Positions 11,884-17,313 of a stretch of DNA of 17,313 bases are shown here, piece after piece. Below the pieces are notes generated by a model, which did not search any database, had not been told where the DNA came from, and saw nothing but the letters and a program-made list of their open reading frames with translations. Each line of letters starts with the position of its first letter. Position 1 is the first letter of the stretch. A program made the translations under genes and the position numbers. The stretch is taken from positions 1 to 17,313 of the forward strand of contig DASQSZ010000510.1 in NCBI GenBank assembly GCA_035642125.1, read 5' to 3'. The DNA comes from CALAED01 sp937891035 (lineage in GTDB: Bacteria; Actinomycetota; Actinomycetes; Streptosporangiales; Streptosporangiaceae).

Positions 11884-14862
11884 ATGTTCCGTGCAGTGGT
11901 GTCAGGAATCGCCGTCTTTGCCCTCTATGCCGCACTACTGGTCGCACCGGACGCTCCGGCGCGGGCCGCCGAGCCGGGACCGGCCGGCTCGGGCGGCTCG
12001 TCCGGATCACCTGGCTCGGCCGGCTGGACGATGTCGACCGCCGATCCGTTGCGGGACTATCACCCGGCCTTCACCGGCAACGGATATCTCGGGGTGCGGG
12101 TGCCGGGGGTGGGCCAGGGGTATGCCACCCAGCCGGTCATGCCCCAATCGCAGGCCGCCGGGTTCTACGCGGAGCCGCCCGGCGACGTCGCGCGCAAGGC
12201 GAGCCTGCCCGCCTGGTCAGGACTCGACCTCGTACGCGGCGGCGACCGCTTCTCCGCCGCCCTCGACTTCCCCTGCCGTTTCGGGCACGTGTGCCAGGCG
12301 GAGTTCGGTGAGCTGGCCGGCCGGGCCCGTGGCACGACCGAGCAGCCGAACTACACCGGCACCGGCTTCGTGGCCGGGTACGGCGACGCCATCGACCCGG
12401 TGCCCGGCACCACGACGACCTGGCGGGTGCGCGACGTGGCCGCGGCGGGCGACGCGCGGCTGACCGTCCGGTACGCCAACGGGGCGGCGCCCGACAAGAG
12501 TCACCCGCCCCGCACCCTCGGCCTGATCGTCAACGGCGCGCGGGCCGCCACGGTGACGTTCCCGCCGACTGAAGACTTCGCCACCTGGGCCACGGCGGAC
12601 GCCCCGCTGCGGCTGCGGGCCGGCGACAACACCGTGGCGCTGCGCTGCGACCCGGGCGATTCCTGCATGGTCAACCTGGACTGGATCGCCGTCACGGCGC
12701 CCGGCGCCCCCGTCCCGTCGCCAGAACCGCTCCGCCTCGCCGACACGCCGCTTCGCGCGTACGACCAGACGCTCGACCTGCGCACCGGCACCATCACCAC
12801 CTCGGCCCGCTGGCACGGCACGTCCGTCAGCTACGAGGTCTTCACCGACCGGGCGCGGCCGCGTGTCGGGGTCGTCCGGCTGCGGTTCACGCCGACGTGG
12901 AGCGGCACCGCGCGCGTCGATGACGTGCTCGACGAGCGGGCCGCGACGTGGTCGGAGCGGCCGCGGGTCACCCGCTCCGGGCGGCAGACCACCTACGAGA
13001 CCAGCGCGCAGGGCAGCGGCGTCCGGGCCGCCGTGGTCTCGCACCTGTCCGGCCCGCGGACCATATCGGTCACCGCCGGCCGCACCTACACGGTCGACAA
13101 GTACGTGGGCGTCGCGACATCGCAGGACTCCGGCGATCCGGTGGCCGTGGCCCGCGCGGAGGCGAGCGCGGCCGCGGCCGCCGGCCACGCCAGGCTGCGG
13201 GCGGAAAACGACCGGGCGTGGCGCGCGCTGTGGCGCGGGGGCGTCGACGTGCGGGGCGACGAGCGACTCACCGGCCAGGTACGGGCCAGCCTGTTCGCGC
13301 TCCGGGCCAGCGTGCGCGCGGGATCGCCGTGGGCGCCGTCGCCGGCCGGGTTGTCCAGCGACGGCTACAACGGCCACGTCTTCTGGGACAACGAGACCTG
13401 GATGTTCCCCGACGTGCTCGCCTTTGACCCCGCGACCGCGCGGTCCGTACTGCGCTACCGAGTCGACCGGCTGGCGGCCGCCCGTGCCTACGCCCGGGAG
13501 AGCGGCTTCGCCGGCGCCCGCTTCCCGTGGGAAAGCGCGCTGTCCGGCGGCGAGGAGACGCCCGAGGGTTTCACCACAGGGCAGTTCGAACAGCACATCA
13601 GCTCCGACGTCGCGCTGGCGATGTGGCAGTACTGGCTGGCCACCGGCGACCGCGCCTGGCTGCGTACAGACGGCTATCCGGTGTTGAAGGACATCGCCGC
13701 CTTCTGGGCGAGCCGGGTCAGGGCCAACTCCGACGGCACGTTCAGCATCGTGGGCGTGACCCCGCCGGACGAACACCACGAAAACGTTACCGACAGCGTC
13801 TACACCAACGTGGCGGCGCGGGACTCGCTGCGATTCGCCACGCGGGCGGCCGGGCTGCTCGGCGAAACTCCCGATCCGCGCTGGGAGCAGGTGGCCGCCG
13901 GGCTGCGCGTCCCGCTGGTGAACGGCGTGCATCCGGAGTTCGCCGGCTACGCGGGCGACACGGTCAAGCAGGCGGACGTCGTCATGCTGCGCTACCCGTG
14001 GGAGAACCCGCAGCCGCCTGAGGTGACAAGCGCCGACATGGCGTTCTATGTGCCGCGCACCGATCCGGCCGGCCCGGCGATGACCGACTCTGTCCATTCG
14101 ATCCTCACCAGCGAGCTGAACGAACCGGGCTGCGCGGCCTTCACCTTCACCCGGCGCAGCGTCGACCCGTTCATGCGGGCGCCGTTCGACCAGTTCGCCG
14201 AGGCCCGGTCGGGCGGGGCGTTCACGTTCCTCACCGGTGCGGGCGGCTTCCTGCAGGAGTTCGTGTACGGCTACTCGGGGATGCGCTGGCGCGACTCGGC
14301 CGTCGTGCTCGACCCGAGCCTGCCGCCGCAGCTGTCCGGCGTCGCACTGCATCGCTTGAACTGGCGCGGCCGGGTCTTCGACGTCGCGATCAACCGGGAC
14401 CGCACGACGGTCACATCCGTGTCCGGCCCGGCGCTGCCGCTGTCGGTCCGCGGCCGGTCGCTTTCCGTACGGCCCGGCGCCACCGTGGCACTGGAGACCC
14501 GCCGTCCGGACGCCCAGCCGACGGCGAACCTGGCCAGGTGCCGGCCGGTCAGCGCGACGTCGCAGGACGCGAGCCGGCCGGCGATCGCCGCGGTTGACGG
14601 CAGCGTGCTCACCTCCTGGGAGCCGGCCGGCGAGGACGCGTCCCTGCGCGTCGACCTCGGCGGCGTCCGCTCGCTCGATGAGCTCACCGCCACCTGGGAC
14701 TCGCCCACCCGCTACCAGGTCGCGATCTCCACGGACGGCCGCGCCTTCCAGACGGTCGCCGATACCAGCGAGGACACCGTGGACCTGCGCGGTGTGCGCG
14801 CCCGCCATGTCCGCCTGACGATCGGCGCGCCCGCCCAACTCGCCGAACTCGCCGTACGGTAA
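11884..14862 (+). CDS. Secreted GH65 glycoside hydrolase with nested CBM and C-terminal F5/8C-like domain
   Basis: A 992-residue exported enzyme of the GH65 alpha-glucosidase/phosphorylase family. Signal peptide 1-29 (core VFALYAALLV, ending PARAAE). The N-terminal beta-sandwich starts at about 48 (WTMSTADPLRDYHPAFTGNGYLGVRV) and resumes at RAYDQTLDLRTGTITTSARW (291-310). Between them, about 130-285, sits a CBM6/35-like module (NYTGTGFVAGYG, then GDNTVALRC, then VNLDWIAV). The (alpha/alpha)6 barrel has YNGHVFWDNETWMFPDVL (495-512), GARFPWESALSG (544-555), FEQHISSDVALAMWQYW (568-584) and GVTPPDEHHENVTDSVYTN, where E630 is the expected catalytic acid. These strings recall eukaryotic-type GH65 hydrolases (acid trehalase, PGGHG) more than phosphorylases. 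Residues about 880-992 resemble F5/8C (CBM32). No ribosome site is clear; an in-frame stop at 11872 rules out an upstream start. Substrate unproven. Confidence 0.9.
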   Translation: MFRAVVSGIAVFALYAALLVAPDAPARAAEPGPAGSGGSSGSPGSAGWTMSTADPLRDYHPAFTGNGYLGVRVPGVGQGYATQPVMPQSQAAGFYAEPPGDVARKASLPAWSGLDLVRGGDRFSAALDFPCRFGHVCQAEFGELAGRARGTTEQPNYTGTGFVAGYGDAIDPVPGTTTTWRVRDVAAAGDARLTVRYANGAAPDKSHPPRTLGLIVNGARAATVTFPPTEDFATWATADAPLRLRAGDNTVALRCDPGDSCMVNLDWIAVTAPGAPVPSPEPLRLADTPLRAYDQTLDLRTGTITTSARWHGTSVSYEVFTDRARPRVGVVRLRFTPTWSGTARVDDVLDERAATWSERPRVTRSGRQTTYETSAQGSGVRAAVVSHLSGPRTISVTAGRTYTVDKYVGVATSQDSGDPVAVARAEASAAAAAGHARLRAENDRAWRALWRGGVDVRGDERLTGQVRASLFALRASVRAGSPWAPSPAGLSSDGYNGHVFWDNETWMFPDVLAFDPATARSVLRYRVDRLAAARAYARESGFAGARFPWESALSGGEETPEGFTTGQFEQHISSDVALAMWQYWLATGDRAWLRTDGYPVLKDIAAFWASRVRANSDGTFSIVGVTPPDEHHENVTDSVYTNVAARDSLRFATRAAGLLGETPDPRWEQVAAGLRVPLVNGVHPEFAGYAGDTVKQADVVMLRYPWENPQPPEVTSADMAFYVPRTDPAGPAMTDSVHSILTSELNEPGCAAFTFTRRSVDPFMRAPFDQFAEARSGGAFTFLTGAGGFLQEFVYGYSGMRWRDSAVVLDPSLPPQLSGVALHRLNWRGRVFDVAINRDRTTVTSVSGPALPLSVRGRSLSVRPGATVALETRRPDAQPTANLARCRPVSATSQDASRPAIAAVDGSVLTSWEPAGEDASLRVDLGGVRSLDELTATWDSPTRYQVAISTDGRAFQTVADTSEDTVDLRGVRARHVRLTIGAPAQLAELAVR

Positions 14863-14866
14863 CGGC

Positions 14867-14910
14867 CGCGCGACCGGTCGTGGCCATCGATGACTACGAC
14901 CGGCCGCGCG
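14867..14910. terminator. Hairpin terminator between convergent genes
   Basis: Bases 14867-14881 pair with 14896-14910 (15-base arms, one mismatch at 14873/14904) around a 14-base loop. It begins five bases after the GH65 TAA and lies 62 bases beyond the end of the convergent transglycosylase gene. No U-tract. Symmetry and position suit a two-way terminator. Confidence 0.75.
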
Positions 14911-14972
14911 CCGCGGGTCGCGGAGCCGCGCCCGGCGGATCTCGGCCATGCGCGGCGTTTTCGCGGCCGACG

Positions 14973-15950
14973 CTAGCGCGGCGCCGGTCCGGTGCGGCGT
15001 ACGTCGCCGCGGGTGGTGACGACGAACACCTGCCAGTTGTAGTACGCGTAGAACGCGCGCGGGTCGCGCCTCATCTGACGCGAATGGCGGAGCACGGCGT
15101 CCACGTAGCGGCGGTCGGGGTTATAGGCGTGCACGGCCCGTGCGTAGTCGCCCGGCGCGCCGGAGGCATGCAGATAGTTGGCCGCCCCCATGACCGCGTC
15201 ACGCGGATCGTGCACGTCGCCGCCCAGCCCATAGGCCTTCCATGTGGCCCGCAGGAACTGCATCGGGCCCTGCGCGCCGGCCCAACTCGACGACTTCACT
15301 CGGCCGAACTTGGTCTCCACGAGCATGATCGCGGCGAGCACCTGCCAGGAGATGTCAAAACGTCGTCCGGCCCGCTGGAAGTAGCCGAGCAGGGTGCCGG
15401 CGGGCAGCGGCCGCCCGGTGCGCACCACCTTCGGGTCGCGCACCGGGCGGGTCAGCGACAGCAGACCGCGTACCGCCGTCGCGTTGTCCTTGACCTGGGA
15501 GGCCAGCGGTGCCGGCAGTCTGGCGGCGGTACGGCGGGTCAGCGCGGGATGCCGGGCCAAGAATCGGTAGATGCGCTGCAGGTAGAGGGCCGGCAGCACG
15601 ACAGAGGATGGCGGTTCGCCGTGGGTGGTCGCACCGCTCGATCGCCAGGCGTCGATCGCGTGGTCGAGCGCGCGGTCCGTGCGCGTCACGGCGTCCGCCG
15701 CCCACCCGGCGTCGTTGCGAATCGGCGCGTCCGGCGCCGGCGCGGCCGCGGGTGCGTCCGCCGGTGCCCCGCCCGGGGACACCCCGCCCGACGGCGCCGC
15801 GGTCGCGCTCGATTTGCCCGGTCCGGGCGGTGCCGATGGGCTTTCCTGGCCGCCCGTACAACCTGCCATGGCCGCGACCAAGATGATCGCGATGGCGGCG
15901 CGAACCACCGGACGACGCGGCCGCTGGACTCGTGGCGCTGAAACCGACAT
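14973..15950 (-). CDS. Lytic transglycosylase lipoprotein (SLT-type)
   Basis: A 325-residue peptidoglycan-cleaving enzyme that forms 1,6-anhydromuropeptides outside the membrane. From the ATG at 15950 there is a lipoprotein signal (basic QRPRRP, hydrophobic AAIAIILVAAM, then AGC with Cys31). A long Ala/Pro/Gly/Ser linker follows to about 76, then a helical region with a YLQRIYRFLARHPAL stretch. The catalytic domain covers about 195-305: catalytic E212 in LVETKFGR, GAQGPMQFLRATWKAYG (225-241), DPRDAVMGAANYLHASG (248-264) and HAYNPDRRYVDAVL (274-287). These are the ES/GxxGxMQ/AYN landmarks of lysozyme-like transglycosylases. The frame is open upstream to 16121, but only the 15950 start gives a normal lipoprotein signal. 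No strong ribosome site. Convergent with GH65. Confidence 0.9.
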   Translation of the reverse strand: MSVSAPRVQRPRRPVVRAAIAIILVAAMAGCTGGQESPSAPPGPGKSSATAAPSGGVSPGGAPADAPAAAPAPDAPIRNDAGWAADAVTRTDRALDHAIDAWRSSGATTHGEPPSSVVLPALYLQRIYRFLARHPALTRRTAARLPAPLASQVKDNATAVRGLLSLTRPVRDPKVVRTGRPLPAGTLLGYFQRAGRRFDISWQVLAAIMLVETKFGRVKSSSWAGAQGPMQFLRATWKAYGLGGDVHDPRDAVMGAANYLHASGAPGDYARAVHAYNPDRRYVDAVLRHSRQMRRDPRAFYAYYNWQVFVVTTRGDVRRTGPAPR

Positions 15951-16167
15951 GGTCCGGAGGCTACGCGGCGGGCGGCCGTTCGCCCAACGGGCGGGGAACA
16001 ACCCGGCCGGCCGGGTCATCGGCGCACCCCGCCTCGGCGGCGATCGTGTTCGCCAGGGCGGGTCATCAGTCTGCTGGGCGGAATTCGCATGTAGAGCGTG
16101 CCGTCGCGGCGAGACCATCAAATGGGGGCCGTCCGGCCGGGATGGCGATCGCTAAGGTGGAGTGACG

Positions 16168-16184
16168 GGCAACACCGTGTTGCC
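16168..16184. promoter_or_regulatory. Perfect 17-bp palindrome upstream of the 222-residue gene
   Basis: GGCAACACCGTGTTGCC is an 8-bp perfect inverted repeat about one central base. It lies 32 bases before the ATG at 16217, in the 266-base space between divergent genes, which suits an operator for a dimeric regulator. The regulator is not in the window. I could not place a -10/-35 pair beside it. Confidence 0.6.
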
Positions 16185-16216
16185 AGCGCGCACAGACGCA
16201 CAGAATTCAACCACCC

Positions 16217-16885
16217 ATGACGGACCACTTTCCGCCCGGCCCCTCACCTCGACGCGGGGGCGACACCGGGGACGAGTCACGGCTGGCGCGCCGGGTCCTT
16301 GAGGACTTTCCCGAGCCCGGCTCGGCGCCCGAGGTGCTGCGCTTGCTCGCCGGCCTTGCCGCGAGGGGCGAGGCGCTCGCCTCCGAGCGCGTGCAGGCGG
16401 CCGTGGTCGTGCTCGCCGACGGGGATTTCCGGCGGCTCCGCCGGGCCATCGATCGAGCCGCGACCGACTGGCGTGATGTGCTCGCGGCGGCCGGGCTGGC
16501 CGCCGCGGACTGGCCGCGCCGCCTGGACGCTGAGCTCGGCGGCGGCGCCCCGCGGGCATGGCTGCCGGCGGGCGAGGAGTGGACCGACGCCACCGGGACC
16601 CGGTGGACCCGGCACCGGCCGCGGTGGCTGACCGAACGCGCGGCCAAGTCGCCGGCGTTGCGCACCTCTGTCGTGCTCGCCGTGGAGCGGGCCGGCGCGC
16701 CGGGGCAGGTGGACCTGCTCGGCCCCGCCGCCCGCGAGGACTACTGGGACCGCCATGTGGCCGGGCACGTCGACGACGGCAGCGGCGGTGACGTACCGCC
16801 CAACGGCGACGGGCTGACGTACCGGATCAGCGTGTGGCGCGACCCACGCGGCCGGCGTTTGGTTCTGCTCTCGGAAATGTGCTGA
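16217..16885 (+). CDS. Uncharacterised 222-residue protein
   Basis: I do not recognise the family. Codon use is strongly G/C at third positions, and the frame ends 10 bases before the convergent gene's stop. The N-terminal part (about 20-110) looks helical and charged, with a Leu/Ala-rich core (SAPEVLRLLAGLAARG, ASERVQAAVVVLADG, LRRAIDRAATDWRDVLAAAG). The C-terminal part has beta-like pieces and a likely compact fold (WTDATGTRWTRHRPRW, TSVVLAVERA, GLTYRISVWRDPRGRRLVLLSEM). No signal peptide or membrane span, so probably cytoplasmic. The ATG has no ribosome site and may start close to the 5' end of the message. A perfect palindrome lies 32 bases upstream and may control it. Low-complexity Pro/Gly residues at the start (FPPGPSPRRGGDTGD) look disordered. 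Confidence 0.8.
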   Translation: MTDHFPPGPSPRRGGDTGDESRLARRVLEDFPEPGSAPEVLRLLAGLAARGEALASERVQAAVVVLADGDFRRLRRAIDRAATDWRDVLAAAGLAAADWPRRLDAELGGGAPRAWLPAGEEWTDATGTRWTRHRPRWLTERAAKSPALRTSVVLAVERAGAPGQVDLLGPAAREDYWDRHVAGHVDDGSGGDVPPNGDGLTYRISVWRDPRGRRLVLLSEMC

Positions 16886-16895
16886 CCGTGCGCGC

Positions 16896-17313
16896 TCAGC
16901 CGGCGGCGGGCGGCAACGTACGCAGCAGCCGCGCGACCTGTGCCGACCGGTCGTCGGCGTCCGCCCCGGCGAGGTTGATCGCGACCAGGCCGCCGGCGGC
17001 CCTGGCCCCGGCCGCGGCGAGCAGGACCGCCGTTTCCGCGTCGCCGCGCAGGTTCGCGTTGCCTTCTTCGGCCAGGCGCGCTGCCAGGCCGGCCACCTCG
17101 ACCCCGGTCTCGACGATCTGGATCGGCACGGCGGACGCGGCCGACAAGGCGGCCGCGATCTTGTCGGCCCGACCGGGAGTGCCGGGCGCGAGCCGGCGCG
17201 CCTCCATCACCGCTTGATAGCCGGCGGCGTCGGCCTGGGCGAGCGGCGCCACCCGCGCCTGTAGCCGCCGCGCCTCGGCGGCGAGCTCGGCGGCCCGGGC
17301 GAGCCGGCCCGCC
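16896..17313 (-). CDS. Cyclodeaminase/cyclohydrolase-family protein (FTCD_C-like), start beyond the window
   Basis: The last 139 residues of a leftward gene; its start lies to the right of base 17313. In order the fragment reads a helix AGRLARAAELAAEARRLQAR, ADAAGYQAVMEARRLAPGTPGRADK, a helical segment around SAVPIQIVETGVEVAGLAARL, and EEGNANLRGDAETAVLLAAAGARAAGGLVAINLAG. The GN-N---DA pattern followed by a small-residue helix and an 'INL' end is typical of the formiminotransferase-cyclodeaminase C-terminal domain, which removes ammonia from formimino-tetrahydrofolate in histidine breakdown. Stand-alone proteins of this fold are common in actinomycetes, and their activity is often unproven. 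The stop is 10 bases from the convergent neighbour. Whether a transferase domain is fused cannot be seen. Confidence 0.82.
   Translation of the reverse strand, partial: AGRLARAAELAAEARRLQARVAPLAQADAAGYQAVMEARRLAPGTPGRADKIAAALSAASAVPIQIVETGVEVAGLAARLAEEGNANLRGDAETAVLLAAAGARAAGGLVAINLAGADADDRSAQVARLLRTLPPAAG

Noticed and set aside
12217..14949. Very long open frame on the minus strand opposite the GH65 gene
   Set aside because: It mirrors the GH65 coding frame, is rich in Arg, Gly and His, has no recognisable domain, and is the usual shadow of strong G/C third-position bias.

Overview
The window is very GC-rich and strongly G/C-biased at third codon positions. It has GTG and TTG starts, lipoprotein and Sec signal peptides, a PknB-type kinase, a CYP157-like P450, AA10 and GH18 chitin-active enzymes and a MelC1-type tyrosinase partner. 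Together these point to a soil-type filamentous actinomycete (Actinomycetota). Streptosporangiales is my guess, but the sequence alone does not settle the genus. I see no rRNA, tRNA, CRISPR array, transposase or phage gene, so this looks like ordinary chromosome with an accessory flavour.

Layout. The left edge (1-1576, minus) is a secreted CBM2-FnIII-GH18 chitinase cut by the window, with a palindromic operator over its promoter. Next, read leftward from 4877, is a compact cluster: a MelC1-like tyrosinase partner with an extraordinary His/Asp-rich tail, a tyrosinase two bases downstream, and then a membrane Ser/Thr kinase. Divergent from it on the plus strand are a P450 lacking the ExxR arginine (5266-6519) and a membrane-anchored AA10 lytic polysaccharide monooxygenase (6643-7545). 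A gene-poor stretch (7546-8208) holds two overlapping hairpins and a very small membrane-protein gene on the minus strand.

From 8209 all genes point right up to 14862: an HpnB-like glycosyltransferase, a cupredoxin-like lipoprotein whose stop overlaps the start of a polytopic membrane protein, an AhpD-like carboxymuconolactone decarboxylase family protein, and a large secreted GH65 enzyme with a carbohydrate-binding module nested inside its N-terminal domain and an F5/8C-like module at its end. A hairpin terminator separates GH65 from a convergent lytic transglycosylase lipoprotein. The right edge has an unrecognised 222-residue protein behind a perfect palindrome, and a 5'-truncated cyclodeaminase-family gene.

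Two themes recur. One is extracellular polysaccharide breakdown (GH18, AA10, GH65). The other is copper: tyrosinase with its His-rich partner, the copper-dependent LPMO, and the cupredoxin-fold lipoprotein with its membrane partner. The linkage between these genes is inferred from proximity, not demonstrated.
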